64,000 nucleotides of DNA from Gordonia sp. SL306 (GCF_026625785.1 NZ_CP113063.1:2604001-2668000), one strand, 5' to 3'; positions 9,020 through 21,576 are shown, counted from the first letter of the stretch. Numbers and translations are program-made. Notes: a model not told the origin generated them from the letters alone.

Positions 9020-10914
9020 AGGACGTTCACCACCATCACCATCGCGACGATCAGGACTGCGCCGGCGAACATCGACAACGCGTATGACCGGACGTAACCG
9101 TTCTGCCAGCCACGTATTCGCTGCGACAATGCGCCGACGGTGCGACCGATCCCGGTGGTGAGGCCGTCCACGCCATCATTCTCGACGAGCACGAGCTCCC
9201 GGGTCAGTTCTTGTCCCGGCCGCATCAGCAGGTTCTCGTTGACCGCGTCGCCGTACAGGTCGCGGCGCGCGGCCACGGTGAGTGCGGACACGTCCTCCGG
9301 TGCGACCTCGGGGACCGGGCGCGTGGCGTACTGCCGCCACGCGAGGCCGATCCCGATCGCGACGACGGCCAGGATCGTCACCGTGACCACCCAAGTCGGC
9401 ACCGCCAGCTCGTGATGTTCCTCGCCGACAACGGGTTCGAGCCAGTGCACCAGCGAATCCCCCCACGCCAGCAGTGCGCCGGAGACCACCGAACCGATCG
9501 CGATGAGGATCATCGGTGCGGTCATCGACCCCGACGACTCGTGCGGGTGAGCGTCTTCACGCCAGCGACGTTCACCGAAGAATGTCAAGAGCATGACCCG
9601 CGTCATGTAGAACGCGGTGATCCCGGCGCCCAGCAGCGCGGCACCGCCGAGAAGCCATCCCCCGGCGCCGCCGGAGGCAAAGGCGGCCTCGATGATCGGG
9701 TCCTTGGAGAAGAACCCGGCGAACGGCGGCACACCGATGATGGCGAGGTAGCCGAGGCCGAAGGTGACGAACGTGATCGGCATGACCGTGCGCAGTCCTC
9801 CGAAGCGTCGCATGTCGGTCTCGTCGTTCATCCCGTGCATCACCGAACCGGCACCGAGGAACAGTCCCGCCTTGAAGAACCCGTGGGTGAGCAGGTGCAT
9901 GATCGCGAATGCGTAACCGGCGGGACCCAATCCGGTGGCCAGGATCATGTAGCCGATCTGGCTCATCGTCGATGCGGCCAGTGCCTTCTTGATGTCGTCC
10001 TTCGCGCAGCCGATGATGGCGCCGAACAACAGGGTGACCGCGCCCACGACGGTGACCCCGACCTGTGCGGCCGGTGCGAGATCGAAGATCGGGTTAGAGC
10101 GTGCGATCAGATAGACGCCCGCGGTCACCATCGTCGCGGCATGGATGAGCGCGGACACCGGGGTCGGGCCCTCCATCGCGTCGCCGAGCCATGACTGCAG
10201 CGGCACCTGCGCCGATTTGCCGCACGCCGCGAGCAGCAACACGAAACCCAGTGCGGTGAGCACACTCTGGCCTGCCTGGTCGGCGCCGGCGAACACGGTC
10301 TCGAAGGAGACCGCCCCGAAGGTGGCGAACATGATCATCAGCGCGACGGCCAGACCGATGTCGCCGACCCGATTCACCACGAACGCCTTCTTCGCGGCGG
10401 TCGCCGCCGTCGGCTTGTACTGCCAGAAGCCGATCAGCAGATACGAGGCGAGGCCGACGCCTTCCCATCCGAGGTACAGGCCGAGGTAGTTGTCGGCGAG
10501 CACCAGGATCAGCATGGCCGCCAGGAAGAGATTGAGATAGGCGAAGAATCGACGACGGTCGGGGTCGTCGGCCATATAGCCGATCGAGTAGATGTGGATC
10601 AGGGACCCGACACCCGTGATCAGCAGGACGAAGCACATCGACAACTGGTCGAGTTGCAGCCCGAAGTCGATCTGCAGCTCGCCCACAGGCACCCAGGAGA
10701 ACAGGATGTGGTGGACGGCGCGGTCATCGGCGGACCGGCCGAGCATGCCGATGAACATCGCCAGTCCGAGCGCGAAGGATGCGAGAGCCAGAGCGGTGCC
10801 GAGGAGATGACCCCACTTGTCGGTCCGACGGGCACCCAGCAGAAGGATCGCCGCGCCGATCAACGGAAGTGCTGGTACCAGCCAGAGGAGATCTGCGGTC
10901 GATTCGGTGCTCAC
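9016..10914 (-). CDS. nuoL: NADH-quinone oxidoreductase subunit L
   Basis: The largest antiporter-like subunit of complex I (632 residues), at the distal end of the membrane arm. It carries [40 protein letters not shown] and [20 protein letters not shown], the expected conserved charged helices. Its C-terminal part contains the long lateral amphipathic helix region and a final membrane anchor. It lies 10 bases after nuoK in the operon. Confidence 0.97.
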   Translation of the reverse strand: MSTESTADLLWLVPALPLIGAAILLLGARRTDKWGHLLGTALALASFALGLAMFIGMLGRSADDRAVHHILFSWVPVGELQIDFGLQLDQLSMCFVLLITGVGSLIHIYSIGYMADDPDRRRFFAYLNLFLAAMLILVLADNYLGLYLGWEGVGLASYLLIGFWQYKPTAATAAKKAFVVNRVGDIGLAVALMIMFATFGAVSFETVFAGADQAGQSVLTALGFVLLLAACGKSAQVPLQSWLGDAMEGPTPVSALIHAATMVTAGVYLIARSNPIFDLAPAAQVGVTVVGAVTLLFGAIIGCAKDDIKKALAASTMSQIGYMILATGLGPAGYAFAIMHLLTHGFFKAGLFLGAGSVMHGMNDETDMRRFGGLRTVMPITFVTFGLGYLAIIGVPPFAGFFSKDPIIEAAFASGGAGGWLLGGAALLGAGITAFYMTRVMLLTFFGERRWREDAHPHESSGSMTAPMILIAIGSVVSGALLAWGDSLVHWLEPVVGEEHHELAVPTWVVTVTILAVVAIGIGLAWRQYATRPVPEVAPEDVSALTVAARRDLYGDAVNENLLMRPGQELTRELVLVENDGVDGLTTGIGRTVGALSQRIRGWQNGYVRSYALSMFAGAVLIVAMVMVVNVL

Positions 10915-10924
10915 CGGTGGTCTC

Positions 10925-11224
10925 CTACCGTTTCAGCAGATCTGTGCCGTCGACCGAAGCCGACCTGCGGGAGCGGAAGATGGTCATGATGATCGCCAGT
11001 CCCACCACCACCTCGGCCGCCGCGACCACCATCGTGAAGAACGCGATCACCTGACCGTCGAAGGAACCGTGCATCCGGGCGAAGGTCACGAAGGCCAGGT
11101 TCGCCGCGTTGAGCATCAGCTCGATACACATGAAGACCACGATCGCGTTGCGGCGCAGGAGCACCCCGGCGGCGCCGATCGTGAACAGCAGCGCCGAGAG
11201 GTACAGGTAGTTCTCGGGATTCAT
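10925..11224 (-). CDS. nuoK: NADH-quinone oxidoreductase subunit K
   Basis: A 99-residue membrane subunit with three helices. It has the [20 protein letters not shown] start, the conserved glutamate in [17 protein letters not shown] and the second in [17 protein letters not shown], both part of the central proton-path axis of complex I. The start overlaps the nuoJ stop by four bases. Confidence 0.96.
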   Translation of the reverse strand: MNPENYLYLSALLFTIGAAGVLLRRNAIVVFMCIELMLNAANLAFVTFARMHGSFDGQVIAFFTMVVAAAEVVVGLAIIMTIFRSRRSASVDGTDLLKR

Positions 11225-12066
11225 CGGCCGGCCTTTCCGAGGGCTCGACGGATGCCGTCCGGCTCCGACGTCGGCGGCGCGGCCGCCGGTCGTGGACGCA
11301 GAGTCGCGTTCACCGAGAGCTCCGACGGCGTACCGTCGGGCAGCAGTGCGGGGACGTCGACCGCGTTGTGGCGGGCATAGACGCCGGGACTCGGCATCGG
11401 CGTCATGTCCACGCCGTTTCGGAACCTCTCCTCCGACAGCTCACGCTGACTTCGCCGTGGCCCGAACCGTTCCCGATGCGCCAGGACCATCGCGCCGAGG
11501 GTGGCGGCGATCAGCAGAGCGCCGGTCAGCTCGAACGCCCACAGATATTGGACGAAGATCAGCCGCGCGATCGCCTCGATGTTGCCGTCGGAGCCGGTGC
11601 CGGAGACATTCGGCCCGGCCGCCGTCGGCGCACCTGCGAACACCGCCAGCGATGCGTTCGCGATCGCCGCGATCAGCAGGACACCGAAACCGATTCCGAG
11701 AACCACTGCGGCGATCCGCTGTCCGCGAAGGGTTTCCACCAGGGAATCCGACGAGTCGACACCGATCAGCATCAGCACGAACAAGAACAGCATCATCACC
11801 GCACCGGTGTAGACGACGACTTGGACGACGCCGAGGAACAGCGCGCCCTGCGCGACGTAGAAGACCGCGAGGATGATCATGGTGGTGGCCAGGAAGATGG
11901 CCGAGTAGACCGCCTTGGTCGCGAACACCACGCCCAGCGCGCCGGCCACCGCGACCACACCGAGGACCCAGAACTGCACGGCTTCGCCCGTGCTGGTCGC
12001 CGGGAGCGCAGCGAGCGGGACCGATGTCGACGTCCGAACCAACTCTGCGGCGAGTGTCGCTGTCAC
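11221..12066 (-). CDS. nuoJ: NADH-quinone oxidoreductase subunit J
   Basis: A 281-residue complex I membrane subunit. Five hydrophobic segments lie within about residues 30-190, with the signature [20 protein letters not shown]. The GTG start overlaps the nuoI TGA. The longer frame upstream runs through nuoI and is not used. The last ~85 residues are a proline- and arginine-rich cytoplasmic tail, which is longer than in E. coli NuoJ but common in actinobacteria. Confidence 0.93.
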   Translation of the reverse strand: MTATLAAELVRTSTSVPLAALPATSTGEAVQFWVLGVVAVAGALGVVFATKAVYSAIFLATTMIILAVFYVAQGALFLGVVQVVVYTGAVMMLFLFVLMLIGVDSSDSLVETLRGQRIAAVVLGIGFGVLLIAAIANASLAVFAGAPTAAGPNVSGTGSDGNIEAIARLIFVQYLWAFELTGALLIAATLGAMVLAHRERFGPRRSQRELSEERFRNGVDMTPMPSPGVYARHNAVDVPALLPDGTPSELSVNATLRPRPAAAPPTSEPDGIRRALGKAGR

Positions 12067-12599
12067 GACTCGTCCTTCGCGATCAGTCGCCCGTCCTTCG
12101 ACACCTCGCCCCGGTAGTAGCTCTCCTCGGTGGAACCCGGTGCCATGTCGTGGGGTGCCGGGGTCACTCCGGGCTCGAGCGGCGCGAGTAGGCGGTCCTT
12201 CTCGTAGATGAGGTCGGCGCGGTTGTCGTCGGCCATCTCGTAGTCGTTGGTCATCGTGAGCGCGAGAGTCGGGCACGCCTCGATACACAGGCCGCAGCCG
12301 ATGCAGCGCAGGTAGTTGATCTGGTAGACGCGCCCGTAACGCTCACCGGGCGAATACCGCTCCTCGTCGGTGTTGTCGGCACCTTCGACATAGATGGCGT
12401 CGGCCGGGCAGGCCCAGGCGCACAGCTCGCAGCCGATGCACTTCTCCAATCCGTCGGGATGCCGGTTGAGCTGGTGCCGCCCGTGATAGCGCGGCGCCGT
12501 GGGGGTCTTCTCCTCGGGATACTGCTCGGTGATGGTCGGGGAGAACATCGACGAGAAGGTCACCCCGAGACCGCTCATCGGTTTGAGGAACTCAGGCAT
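12063..12599 (-). CDS. nuoI: NADH-quinone oxidoreductase subunit I
   Basis: A peripheral-arm ferredoxin-like subunit of 178 residues carrying two [4Fe-4S] clusters (N6a/N6b). Both CxxCxxCxxxCP motifs are intact: [18 protein letters not shown] and [18 protein letters not shown]. It links the NuoG/F electron path to NuoB. Its start overlaps the end of nuoH by eight bases. Confidence 0.97.
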   Translation of the reverse strand: MPEFLKPMSGLGVTFSSMFSPTITEQYPEEKTPTAPRYHGRHQLNRHPDGLEKCIGCELCAWACPADAIYVEGADNTDEERYSPGERYGRVYQINYLRCIGCGLCIEACPTLALTMTNDYEMADDNRADLIYEKDRLLAPLEPGVTPAPHDMAPGSTEESYYRGEVSKDGRLIAKDES

Positions 12600-13962
12600 C
12601 GGTCGTCTCCTTCTCGGGGTCGGATGGAGGTCTGTGGGCGGGTCCGCCCGGAAGTACCTGACCCGGCATCGGAGGCACCGGGAATCCGCCTGCCATCGGG
12701 TCGAACGTTTCCCCTGCTGGTCGATCTCGATACGCCGACACGCTTCGCGCGCCGGCTACTCGATCCGGCGGAGTAGCGGCGACGGAGGAGCCGCGTGTTG
12801 AGACCTCCGGCGCAGCAGGCAGTTTCATCAGCCGCCAGATGGCGTAGCCGATCAGGGCGGTCACCACGAGTCCGGCGCCCGCCGAGACCAGCGAGCGGAC
12901 GAGGTCGTCGTCGGAGGAACTGCCGATCGCCGCGCGGATCAGGGCGACCACCATCACCCAGCTCAGGGAGATCGGGATCAGGACCTTCCAGCCCAGGTTC
13001 ATGAACTGGTCGTAGCGCAGGCGGGGCAGACTGGTTCGCAGCCAGATGAACACGAACAGGAACACCCAGACCTTGATGGTGAACCACACGATCGGCCACC
13101 AGCCGGAGTTCGCCCAGTCGAACATGCTGACCGGCCAGGGCGCCTGCCAGCCACCGAGGAACAGGGTGGTGGCGAGTGCCGAGACGGTGACCATGTTGAT
13201 GTACTCGGCGAGCATGAACATGGCGAACTTGAGCGACGAGTACTCGGTGTGGAATCCGCCGACGAGTTCGCCCTCGGCCTCGGGCAGGTCGAAGGGTGCG
13301 CGATTGGTCTCGCCGACCATCGAGATGGCATAGATCACGAACGACGGCAACAGCAGCAGGACATACCAATGATGTTCTTGTGCAGCCACGATGCCCGATG
13401 TCGACATGGTGGTCGCATCGAGGAACACCGCGGCGAAGGTGAGCCCCATCGCGATCTCGTAGGAGATCACCTGGGCTGTCGAGCGCAGCCCGCCGAGCAG
13501 CGGATAGGTCGAGCCCGACGACCACCCGGCCAGCACGATGCCGTACACGCCCACCGAGGTGATGGCGAGGACGTAGAGCACACCGACCGGGAGGTCGGTG
13601 AGTTGCAGCGGGGTCTGGTGCCCGAACACCGACACCATCGGACCGAACGGGATGACCGCGAACGCCATGATCGCCGGCACCACCGCGATGATCGGGGCGA
13701 GAAGGTAGATCGGCTTGTCGACGCTCGACGGGATGATGCCCTCTTTGAGCGCCAGCTTCACGCCGTCGGCCAGACTCTGCAGCAGACCGTGCGGGCCGAC
13801 CCGGTTGGGTCCGATGCGGGTCTGCATCCGCGCCATGATCTTTCGCTCGATCAGGATGGCGGCGAGTGGATTGGCGACCAGGAACGCGAAGACCGCCACC
13901 GCCTTGATCAGGATCAGCCACCAGGGATCATGGCCGAAGTCGGCGAGTGTCGGGAAGGTCAT
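12592..13962 (-). CDS. nuoH: NADH-quinone oxidoreductase subunit H
   Basis: The membrane subunit that joins the two arms of complex I and forms part of the quinone tunnel. The family motifs [40 protein letters not shown] and the following charged loop are present, with eight hydrophobic segments up to about residue 370. The tail from about residue 375 to 456 is unusual. Residues about 385-415 are encoded by a DNA stretch that looks like a dispersed intergenic-type repeat (see separate entry). The ATG start overlaps the nuoG stop. Confidence 0.95.
   Translation of the reverse strand: MTFPTLADFGHDPWWLILIKAVAVFAFLVANPLAAILIERKIMARMQTRIGPNRVGPHGLLQSLADGVKLALKEGIIPSSVDKPIYLLAPIIAVVPAIMAFAVIPFGPMVSVFGHQTPLQLTDLPVGVLYVLAITSVGVYGIVLAGWSSGSTYPLLGGLRSTAQVISYEIAMGLTFAAVFLDATTMSTSGIVAAQEHHWYVLLLLPSFVIYAISMVGETNRAPFDLPEAEGELVGGFHTEYSSLKFAMFMLAEYINMVTVSALATTLFLGGWQAPWPVSMFDWANSGWWPIVWFTIKVWVFLFVFIWLRTSLPRLRYDQFMNLGWKVLIPISLSWVMVVALIRAAIGSSSDDDLVRSLVSAGAGLVVTALIGYAIWRLMKLPAAPEVSTRGSSVAATPPDRVAGARSVSAYRDRPAGETFDPMAGGFPVPPMPGQVLPGGPAHRPPSDPEKETTDA
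12714..12807. repeat. dispersed-repeat-like sequence inside nuoH
   Basis: On the plus strand the segment reads GGTCGATCTCGATACGCC, then a C/G-rich arm and GGCTACTCGATC, followed by GGAGTAGCGGC and GTGTTGAGACCTC. This resembles the dispersed GGTCTCGATACGC...GCTACTCGACC elements often seen between actinobacterial genes. Here it is in frame and encodes about 30 residues of the NuoH tail. Confidence 0.55.
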
Positions 13963-16379
13963 CGCACCTCCCGCGTCGCCGCCGGTGCGATGGCCACGAC
14001 GTCACCGGCCCCGGCCCGCAGGTGCGTGTACACGCCCGCACCTGGTGCGTTCATCGGCACCCAGACGACGCCGTCGGCCATGGGAACGATCTCGAGGGGC
14101 AGGATGATCGCGCCGCGATCGGTGCCCACCTCGACGTCGGTGCCCGCCCCGGCCCCGATACCCGCCGCAGTGGTCGGGGACATGCGGGCGACGGGCGCCC
14201 GGGCCGTGCCCGCGAGATGTGGTTCACCGTCCTGCATCCGGCCGGCGTCGAGCAGCATCCGCCAGGTGGCGAGCACCGCGCGCCGGGTCTCCGTGCCGCT
14301 GCTCGGGCGGTTGGACCTCGGTTCCACCTCGGGCATCGCGGTCCGCGCACCGCGCCACGCACCGATGCGTTCGAGGTCACCACGAATGGCGGTCGTGTCG
14401 TCGCAGTGCAGCGTCACCCCCATCTGCTTGGCGAGCGCGTCGAGAACCCGGTGGTCCGAAATGGTCCCGACCTCGGGTAGCGCCGTCGCGAACGGACGGG
14501 CGCGCCCTTCCCAGTCGACGAACATGCCGGGTTTCTCCGCTGCCGCGGCGACGGGGAACACCACATCCGCGTATTCGGTGACCGCGCTGCGGCGCATCTC
14601 CAGGCTCACCACGAAGTCGGCATCGGCCAGCGCGGCGGTGGCCGACGCCGGATCGGGAAGATCGTCGAGTTCCACTCCGCCGACCACCAGCGCGGAGATC
14701 TCCTGACGCAGTGTCGCGTCGAGGATCGCGGCGGTGTCCCGCCCCGGGGTGCTCGGCAGATCGGCGATCTGCCAGGCCATCGCGAGTTCGGTGCGCGCCG
14801 ACAGATCCGCCACCGGGCGACCGCCCGGCAGGAGGTTCGGCGCCGCTCCCACCTCGACGGCGCCACGTTCGCCTGCGCGGCGCGGAATCCAGGCGAGGCG
14901 TGCACCGGTGCGTCGGGCGAGCCGGACTGCGGCGCTGAGACCGCCGGGGACCGCGGCCAACCGTTCACCGACCACGATGACCGACCCCTCGGCGGCGACC
15001 GCGTCAGCGGCGGCATCCGAATCGAGCACGGCCGGTTCGTCTCCGGGCGCCGTCGGCACGAGTGTGCCGTTCAACTTCGCCACCCCGGCGCTGCGCAAGG
15101 CGGCGACAGCCGTGACCTGCTGGCGGGCGGTGCGCACTGCCCGCCGCATCCGGAGGAAGACGATCGGCGATTCCTCTTCCGGTTCGAAGGCGACGAGCAA
15201 GACCGCCGGGGCGACGCCGAGCTCACGGTAGGTCACGTCGTCGGGCCGAGCCGCGATGTGCGTCGCGAGGAAGTCGGTCTCCTCGGCGCTGTGGGCGCGG
15301 GCCCGGAAGTCGATGTCGTTGGTGTCGAGAACCGTACGGGCGAAACGCGAATACGCGTAGGCGTCCTCGGCGGTCAGCCGGCCGCCGGTCAGCACCGCGG
15401 TCCGTCCACGTGCGGCGGTGAGTCCCTCGGCGGCATGCCGCAGGGCATGCGCCCACGACACCTCCACGAGGGTGCCGTCGGGCCTGCGGATCATCGGCCC
15501 GGTCAGCCGGTCGTCGGCGGAGGCGTACGCGAACGCCCACCGGCCCTTGTCGCAGTTCCATTCCTGGTTGACGTCGGGGTCGTCGCCGGCGAGGCGCCGC
15601 AACACCTTGCCGCGGCGGTGGTCGGTACGTTGTGCGCATCCGCTCGCACAGTGCTCGCAGACGCTCGGCGACGACACCAGGTCGAACGGACGGGCGCGAA
15701 AGCGGTACGCGGTGCTGGTCAGTGCGCCGACCGGGCAGATCTGCACCGTGTTGCCGGAGAAGTACGACTCGAACGGGTCGTCCTGATAGATCGTGACCTG
15801 TTGCAGTGCACCACGATCGCCGAAGCCGATGAGCGGGTCACCGGCGATCTGCTCGGAGAAGCGGGTACACCGGGCGCACAGGACACATCGCTCCCGGTCT
15901 AGCAGCACCTCCGACGACAACGGCACCGGTTTGGTGAAGGTACGTTTCGCACCGGTGAAGCGTGAATCCCCGCGCCCCGACGACATCGCCTGGTTCTGCA
16001 GCGGACATTCACCACCCTTGTCGCACACCGGGCAGTCGAGGGGATGATTGATCAGCAGGAGTTCCATCACGCCGCGCTGGGCCTTCTCGGCCACCTCGGA
16101 GCTGCGTTGGGTGTGGACCACCATCCCGTCGGTCACCACCGTGGTGCACGAGGCCAGCGGTTTGCGTTGTCCCTCGACCTCGACCAGACACTGGCGGCAG
16201 GCGCCCACCGGATCGAGCAGTGGGTGGTCGCAGAACCGCGGAATCTGTGTCCCGATCATCTCGGCCGCCCGGATCACCAGAGTGCCCGGCGGCACCGAGA
16301 TCTCGATCCCGTCGATGGTCACCGACACGAGGTCGGGCTTTTTCTGCCCGGTGGCGGTGGAGTCGTCGACGGCGGTCAT
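13959..16379 (-). CDS. nuoG: NADH-quinone oxidoreductase subunit G
   Basis: The 806-residue iron-sulfur subunit of the peripheral arm. Its N-terminal [2Fe-2S] ferredoxin domain ([20 protein letters not shown]) is followed by the His-Cys motif ([17 protein letters not shown]). Next come a [4Fe-4S] domain ([28 protein letters not shown]) and [15 protein letters not shown] plus [13 protein letters not shown] near residues 240-280. The rest is a molybdopterin-oxidoreductase-like domain that in complex I does not hold molybdenum. It is coupled to nuoF and nuoH by start/stop overlaps. Confidence 0.96.
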   Translation of the reverse strand: MTAVDDSTATGQKKPDLVSVTIDGIEISVPPGTLVIRAAEMIGTQIPRFCDHPLLDPVGACRQCLVEVEGQRKPLASCTTVVTDGMVVHTQRSSEVAEKAQRGVMELLLINHPLDCPVCDKGGECPLQNQAMSSGRGDSRFTGAKRTFTKPVPLSSEVLLDRERCVLCARCTRFSEQIAGDPLIGFGDRGALQQVTIYQDDPFESYFSGNTVQICPVGALTSTAYRFRARPFDLVSSPSVCEHCASGCAQRTDHRRGKVLRRLAGDDPDVNQEWNCDKGRWAFAYASADDRLTGPMIRRPDGTLVEVSWAHALRHAAEGLTAARGRTAVLTGGRLTAEDAYAYSRFARTVLDTNDIDFRARAHSAEETDFLATHIAARPDDVTYRELGVAPAVLLVAFEPEEESPIVFLRMRRAVRTARQQVTAVAALRSAGVAKLNGTLVPTAPGDEPAVLDSDAAADAVAAEGSVIVVGERLAAVPGGLSAAVRLARRTGARLAWIPRRAGERGAVEVGAAPNLLPGGRPVADLSARTELAMAWQIADLPSTPGRDTAAILDATLRQEISALVVGGVELDDLPDPASATAALADADFVVSLEMRRSAVTEYADVVFPVAAAAEKPGMFVDWEGRARPFATALPEVGTISDHRVLDALAKQMGVTLHCDDTTAIRGDLERIGAWRGARTAMPEVEPRSNRPSSGTETRRAVLATWRMLLDAGRMQDGEPHLAGTARAPVARMSPTTAAGIGAGAGTDVEVGTDRGAIILPLEIVPMADGVVWVPMNAPGAGVYTHLRAGAGDVVAIAPAATREVR

Positions 16380-17722
16380 CGCGCACCTCCTGCGGCGGAT
16401 ACTGATTCGGCGAACAGCGTGGACCGGTGATGATCGAACGGGCAGCCGCCCTCGAAATGTGCCAGGTATTCGTCCCGGAAGTACTCGAGCGAGGAGACGA
16501 TCGGACTGCCGGCACCGTCACCCAACGCGCAGAACGACTTTCCGACGATGGTATTGGTGATGTCGGTGAGGGTGTCGAGGTCCTCGGGTCGTCCGTCGCC
16601 CGCCTCGAGACGCCGCAACAACTGCACCAGCCAGTAGGTGCCCTCCCGGCAGGGTGTGCATTTCCCGCAGGATTCGTGCGCGTAGAACTCGGTCCACCGC
16701 AGCACGGCGCGCACCACGCACGTCGTCTCGTCGAAGATCTGCAAGGCCTTGGTGCCGAGCATCGAACCGGCCTCGCCGACCCCCTCGTAGTCGAGGGGCA
16801 CATCGAGGTGTTCGGCGGTGAGGATGGGTGTCGACGACCCGCCGGGTGTCCAGAACTTCAGCTGATGGCCGGACCGCACACCGCCGGCCCGATCGAGCAA
16901 CTCCCGCAGCGTGATTCCCAACGGAGCCTCGTACTGACCGGGTCGCGCGACGTGGCCCGACAGCGAGTACAGCGTGAAGCCGGGCGACTTCTCGGTGCCC
17001 ATCGCCCGGAACCAGTCGACGCCGTTGCGGATGATCGGCGGCACACTCGCGATGGACTCGACGTTGTTGACCACGGTCGGACTCGCGTACAGCCCCGCGA
17101 CGGCAGGGAACGGGGGACGCAGGCGTGGCTGCCCGCGGCGGCCCTCCAGGGAGTCCAGGAGCGCGGTCTCCTCCCCACAGATGTACGCACCGGCACCGGC
17201 GTGGACCACGAGATCGAGATCGAAACCGGACCCCAGGATGTCGGTGCCGAGATAGCCTGCCGCCCTGGCCTCGTCGACGGCGTCGCGCAGCCGCCGCAGC
17301 ACCGAGGCGACCTCACCGCGCAGATAGATGAAGGCGTGCTCGGCGCGGATCGCGTAGGCGGCGATGATCGCACCTTCGATCAGGGAGTGCGGGGAAGCGA
17401 GGATCAACGGGATGTCCTTGCAGGTACCCGGCTCGGACTCATCTGCGTTGACCACCAGGTAGTGCGGTGGTGCCGCCGGATCTGCGGGCGCGTCGGGGTC
17501 CTGTTGCGGGATGAACGACCATTTCATGCCGACCGGGAATCCTGCGCCGCCGCGGCCGCGGAGCCCGGATGCCTTGACCAACGCGATGATCTCGTCCGGC
17601 GGGGTCGTGAGCGCGGACCGCAGCGCTGCGTAGCCGTTGTGCGATTCGTAGTTCCGCAATGTCCAGGACTCCGGCTCGGACCAGAATCGGCTGAGTACGG
17701 GGGTCTCCGCGGGGTCGGTCAT
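16376..17722 (-). CDS. nuoF: NADH-quinone oxidoreductase subunit F
   Basis: The 448-residue NADH-binding subunit with FMN and the N3 [4Fe-4S] cluster. The NADH/FMN motifs [16 protein letters not shown] and [19 protein letters not shown] are intact. So are the cluster ligands [16 protein letters not shown] and SFCALGDGA. The ATG overlaps the nuoE TGA. The frame is open further upstream inside nuoE, which is a shadow. Confidence 0.97.
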   Translation of the reverse strand: MTDPAETPVLSRFWSEPESWTLRNYESHNGYAALRSALTTPPDEIIALVKASGLRGRGGAGFPVGMKWSFIPQQDPDAPADPAAPPHYLVVNADESEPGTCKDIPLILASPHSLIEGAIIAAYAIRAEHAFIYLRGEVASVLRRLRDAVDEARAAGYLGTDILGSGFDLDLVVHAGAGAYICGEETALLDSLEGRRGQPRLRPPFPAVAGLYASPTVVNNVESIASVPPIIRNGVDWFRAMGTEKSPGFTLYSLSGHVARPGQYEAPLGITLRELLDRAGGVRSGHQLKFWTPGGSSTPILTAEHLDVPLDYEGVGEAGSMLGTKALQIFDETTCVVRAVLRWTEFYAHESCGKCTPCREGTYWLVQLLRRLEAGDGRPEDLDTLTDITNTIVGKSFCALGDGAGSPIVSSLEYFRDEYLAHFEGGCPFDHHRSTLFAESVSAAGGAR

Positions 17723-18399
17723 ACCCTGTCCTCCGTCTCGGGAAGGCCGGCGAGCAGCCGGGCGGTCTGCCGGAACGTGCACACGGTGCCGGTCCCGCGG
17801 GCCGGGGTGAGGGGGACGCCTGCGCGGAGATCCTCGACGAGTTCCACGCTGCTGGTCGGGGTCTGGTTGTCGAAGAACTCCCAGTTGACCATCACGACCG
17901 GGGCGAAATCGCATGCGGCGTTGCATTCGACGTGTTCGAGGGTGATGCGCCCGTCGGCCGACGTCTCGCCCGCGTCGATGCCGAGGTGGTCCCGGAGCGC
18001 GGCGAGGATCTCGTCACCGCCCATGATCGCGCACAGCGTGTTGGTGCAGACGCCGACGAGATACTCGCCGGTCGGCGAGCGGCGGTACATCGAATAGAAG
18101 GTGGCGACCGCGGACACCTCGGCCGTGGTCAGTTCCAGTTGGTCTGCGCAGAAGGTCACGCCGGCCCGGGTGATCTGGCCGTCCTCGGATTGCACCAGGT
18201 GCAGCAGGGGTAGCAGGGCCGAACGGGACCGGGGGTAGCGGGCGATGATGCCTGCGGCGTCGGCCGAGAGTCGTTCGGCCACTTCGTCGGGGTAGTCGGC
18301 GGGGCCGCCGAAGCGGATCGTCGGGTGCGGTGCCGGTATCTCCACCGGAACGCCCTCCGCGGGTGGCGCCGTCAGGTCCACGAACACCGGGTCGGTCAT
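17719..18399 (-). CDS. nuoE: NADH-quinone oxidoreductase subunit E
   Basis: The 226-residue thioredoxin-like [2Fe-2S] subunit (N1a). Its cluster ligands are CTNTLC and, about 35 residues later, CNAAC. The helical N-terminal bundle ([20 protein letters not shown]) is typical. The start overlaps the nuoD stop by four bases. Confidence 0.96.
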   Translation of the reverse strand: MTDPVFVDLTAPPAEGVPVEIPAPHPTIRFGGPADYPDEVAERLSADAAGIIARYPRSRSALLPLLHLVQSEDGQITRAGVTFCADQLELTTAEVSAVATFYSMYRRSPTGEYLVGVCTNTLCAIMGGDEILAALRDHLGIDAGETSADGRITLEHVECNAACDFAPVVMVNWEFFDNQTPTSSVELVEDLRAGVPLTPARGTGTVCTFRQTARLLAGLPETEDRV

Positions 18400-19751
18400 C
18401 GGTCAACCCCTCCCATCACCGGGTCGATGCTGGCGACGGCGGTGATCACGTCGGCGACCATGCCGCCCTCGCACATCGCCGCCACCGCCTGCAGATTCGT
18501 GAACGACGGATCCCGGTAGTGCACCCGGTACGGTCGTGTGCCGCCGTCGCTCACCATGTGGACCCCCAGTTCGCCGCGTGGGGATTCGACCGCGACGTAG
18601 CACTGCCCGGCGGGCACCCGCATCCCCTCGGTCACCAGCTTGAAGTGGTGGATGAGGGCTTCCATGGAGGTGCCCATGATCTTCGCGATGTGTTCGGGCG
18701 AGTTGCCGAGGCCGTCGGGTCCGAGGGCGAGGTCGGCCGGCCAGGCGAGCTTCCGGTCGGACACCATCACCGGACCGGGGCGCAGGCGGTCGAGGCATTG
18801 CCGGACGATCTTCACCGACTCCTGCATCTCCTTGACCCGGATCAGGTAGCGACCGTAGGAGTCGCAGGTGGTGTCGGTGATGACATCGAACTCGTAATGT
18901 TCGTAGCCGCAGTAGGGTTGGGATTTTCGCAGGTCGTGCGGCAGTCCGGTGGACCGGAGCACCGGGCCGGTGATGCCGAGCGCCATGCATCCGGTGAGGT
19001 CGAGGTAGCCGACGCTCTGGGTGCGGGCCTTCCAGATGTAGTTCTCGTTGAGCAGGTCCTCGAGTTCGCCCAGTCTCGAGGGCAGGACGTCGAGCAGCGC
19101 GGCGACCTTGTCGGCCGCGTCGTCGGGGAGATCCTGTGACACCCCGCCCGGCCGGATGTAGGCGTGGTTCATCCGCAACCCGGTGATGTGCTCGAAGACG
19201 TCGAGGATCATCTCCCGTTCGCGGAATCCGAGGAACATCGCCGTCACCGCCCCGAGTTCCATTCCGCCGGTTGCCAACGCGACCAGATGCGATGAGATGC
19301 GGTTGAGTTCCATCAGCATCACGCGGATCACGCTCGCGCGCTCCGGGACATCGTCGGTGATGCCGAGCAGGCGTTCGACGCCGAGACAGTAGGCGGTCTC
19401 GTTGAAGAACGGCGCGAGATAATCCATCCGCGTGACGAAGGTGACGCCCTGCGTCCAGTTGCGGTACTCCAGGTTCTTCTCGATCCCGGTGTGCAGGTAG
19501 CCGATTCCGCAGCGGGCTTCGGTGACGGTCTCGCCCTCGATCTCCAGGATCAGTCGTAGCACGCCGTGGGTTGAGGGGTGCTGCGGACCCATGTTGACCA
19601 CGATGCGCTCGTCACCGGGTTGCTCGGCGGCCCGTTCCCGCACCGCTGTGACGATCTCGTCCCAGTCCTGGCCGGAGACGGTGTAGGTCTGCGTTGGGTG
19701 CACATCCGCGGAACGATGAGAGCCGGTGTTGCCGTGGTCGGTGGTGGTCAT
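18396..19751 (-). CDS. nuoD: NADH-quinone oxidoreductase subunit D
   Basis: The 49-kDa-type subunit (451 residues), related to the large subunit of NiFe hydrogenases, which forms the quinone site with NuoB. Conserved segments are [34 protein letters not shown] and [20 protein letters not shown]. It shares one base with the end of nuoC. Confidence 0.97.
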   Translation of the reverse strand: MTTTDHGNTGSHRSADVHPTQTYTVSGQDWDEIVTAVRERAAEQPGDERIVVNMGPQHPSTHGVLRLILEIEGETVTEARCGIGYLHTGIEKNLEYRNWTQGVTFVTRMDYLAPFFNETAYCLGVERLLGITDDVPERASVIRVMLMELNRISSHLVALATGGMELGAVTAMFLGFREREMILDVFEHITGLRMNHAYIRPGGVSQDLPDDAADKVAALLDVLPSRLGELEDLLNENYIWKARTQSVGYLDLTGCMALGITGPVLRSTGLPHDLRKSQPYCGYEHYEFDVITDTTCDSYGRYLIRVKEMQESVKIVRQCLDRLRPGPVMVSDRKLAWPADLALGPDGLGNSPEHIAKIMGTSMEALIHHFKLVTEGMRVPAGQCYVAVESPRGELGVHMVSDGGTRPYRVHYRDPSFTNLQAVAAMCEGGMVADVITAVASIDPVMGGVDR

Positions 19752-20494
19752 CAGTTGTAGGACCTCCGTTGATCGGGCGGTGCGATCCGGGTCCCCTTGT
19801 ACTCCACGGGAACCCCGCCGAGTGGGTAGTCTTTTCGCTGCGGGTGCCCCTGCCAGTCGTCGGGCATCTGGATTCGGGTCAGGGAGCGGTGACCGTCGAA
19901 GACGATGCCGAAGAAGTCGTAGGTCTCGCGTTCGTGCCAGTCATTGGTCGGGTAGATGTCGGTCAGACTCGGTATGTGCGGATCGGCATCGGCGACCGAC
20001 ACCTCGAGCCGCAGGCGGCGATTGTGAGTGATCGAGGCCAGCGGGTACACCGCGTGGAGTTCGCGGTCGCGGTCGTCCGGGTAGTGAACCCCATTGACGC
20101 CCAAGCACAATTCGAAACGGAGCGTGTCGCGATTGCGGACCGTCAATGCCACCGCCCGCAGATGATCTCGGTGGACGTGCAGGGTCATCTCGTCGCGGAA
20201 GATCACCACTTTGTCGATGGCCTGGCGGTAGTCGGTTCCGGGTAGTTCGTCCAATCCGGCGGCGAGTTCGTCTGCCACGTCGTCGAAGTAGCCGCCGTAC
20301 GGGCGGTCGGAACTCCCCGGAAGGGTGACGGCCTGCACCAGCCCGCCGTATCCGGAGGTGTCACCGCTGCCCTGCACGCCGAACAGGCCACGGCGTACAC
20401 CGATCTGCTCGGGTCCGGTCTGCTCGTCTCTCGTCATCTCGCCTGCGGTCCCGGTGGTCGCGGGGGCGGGGTCCTCGGGCCGTTCGGTGTTCAT
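19751..20494 (-). CDS. nuoC: NADH-quinone oxidoreductase subunit C
   Basis: The 30-kDa-type peripheral subunit (247 residues). The characteristic segment is [20 protein letters not shown], followed by [20 protein letters not shown]. The first ~75 residues are an extension of low complexity typical of actinobacterial NuoC. C and D are separate genes, not fused as in E. coli. Confidence 0.96.
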   Translation of the reverse strand: MNTERPEDPAPATTGTAGEMTRDEQTGPEQIGVRRGLFGVQGSGDTSGYGGLVQAVTLPGSSDRPYGGYFDDVADELAAGLDELPGTDYRQAIDKVVIFRDEMTLHVHRDHLRAVALTVRNRDTLRFELCLGVNGVHYPDDRDRELHAVYPLASITHNRRLRLEVSVADADPHIPSLTDIYPTNDWHERETYDFFGIVFDGHRSLTRIQMPDDWQGHPQRKDYPLGGVPVEYKGTRIAPPDQRRSYN

Positions 20495-21045
20495 CGGAGC
20501 AGCCCCTTCATCTCGATGGTCGGCTTCGCCTGCAGCGCGGCCTGTTCGGCCGCCCAGATCGCCTGCTCGCGGTTGACCCCGAGTGGCATCTCGGCGATCT
20601 GCTCATGCAGTTTGAGGATCGCGTTGAGGAGCATCTCGGGCCGGGGCGGACAGCCGGGCAGGTAGATGTCGACCGGGACGACGTGGTCGACACCCTGCAC
20701 GATCGCGTAGTTGTTGAACATGCCCCCCGACGACGCGCAAACACCCATGGCCAGTACCCATTTGGGTTCGACCATCTGGTCGTAGATCTGGCGCAGCACC
20801 GGGGCCATCTTCTGGCTGACGCGGCCGGCGACGATCATCAGGTCGGCCTGCCTCGGCGATGCCCGGAATGCCTCCATCCCGAATCGTGCGAGGTCGTAGC
20901 GGCCGGAGGTGGTCGCCATCATCTCGATGGCGCAGCAGGCCAGGCCGAAGGTGGCAGGCCACAACGATCCCTTGCGCATGAACCCGGCCAGATCTTCGAC
21001 AGTGCTCAGCAGGAAGCCGCTGGGCAGTTTCTCCTCCAGTCCCAT
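20491..21045 (-). CDS. nuoB: NADH-quinone oxidoreductase subunit B
   Basis: The 184-residue PSST-type subunit holding cluster N2, the final electron donor to quinone. It has [20 protein letters not shown] with the tandem Cys pair, then [20 protein letters not shown] and [20 protein letters not shown]. The start at [10 protein letters not shown] matches mycobacterial NuoB and has AAGGAGG upstream. The longer frame lacks support. Confidence 0.97.
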   Translation of the reverse strand: MGLEEKLPSGFLLSTVEDLAGFMRKGSLWPATFGLACCAIEMMATTSGRYDLARFGMEAFRASPRQADLMIVAGRVSQKMAPVLRQIYDQMVEPKWVLAMGVCASSGGMFNNYAIVQGVDHVVPVDIYLPGCPPRPEMLLNAILKLHEQIAEMPLGVNREQAIWAAEQAALQAKPTIEMKGLLR

Positions 21046-21115
21046 GTCGCGAACCTCCTTGCGTGTGCCGGGCAGTCGCTGCGTGCGCCCGACGGGGCGC
21101 ACGCAGCGGCCATGG

Positions 21116-21529
21116 TCATTCCCAGGTCAGTCCTCCGCGTCGCCACTCGTAGGCGTAGGCCACCGACACGTTGACGATGAACAGGGCCATGGCGGCGAGT
21201 CCGAACCATCCGAGGGAGTCGAAGGCGACGGCCCACGGATAGAGGAAGACGATCTCGATGTCGAAAATGATGAAGAGCATCGCCGTGAGGTAGTACTTCA
21301 CGGGGATGCGCTGGACCACGCGGTCGGTGATGCGTGGCGTGGTGGTCACCGACGCGCCGCCGGGGGCCAGACTGTGCGATTCGGTGAGCGGTTCGATGCC
21401 GCATTCGTACGGTTCCAATTTGGCGCGGTTGTACCGCTTCGGACCGATCAGGATTGCGATGCCGACCGAGAACACCGCAAATCCCATGGCAATTGCCCCG
21501 AGAACCATGATCGGGACGTAGGCGTTCAT
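21116..21529 (-). CDS. nuoA: NADH-quinone oxidoreductase subunit A
   Basis: The first gene of the operon: a 137-residue membrane subunit with three helices. Its motifs are YECGIEPL and [20 protein letters not shown], with the conserved acidic residues. I prefer the start MNAYVPIMV because it puts the first hydrophobic helix right at the N-terminus. The upstream region carries a CRP-like palindrome. Confidence 0.95.
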   Translation of the reverse strand: MNAYVPIMVLGAIAMGFAVFSVGIAILIGPKRYNRAKLEPYECGIEPLTESHSLAPGGASVTTTPRITDRVVQRIPVKYYLTAMLFIIFDIEIVFLYPWAVAFDSLGWFGLAAMALFIVNVSVAYAYEWRRGGLTWE

Positions 21530-21560
21530 AGGGTGGCTGCTCCCCACATTTGCGGCCTGA

Positions 21561-21576
21561 TGTGAGCTGTGCCACA
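21561..21576. promoter_or_regulatory. CRP/Cmr/GlxR-like palindrome upstream of nuoA
   Basis: TGTGAGCTGTGCCACA differs by one base from the TGTGA-N6-TCACA consensus for CRP-type regulators. It lies 32 bases upstream of the nuoA start, near a TAGGCT -10-like element on the minus strand. Confidence 0.4.

Noticed and set aside
5857-20328. Numerous long plus-strand frames across the nuo operon
   Set aside because: All are antisense to complex I subunits and lack recognisable domains.
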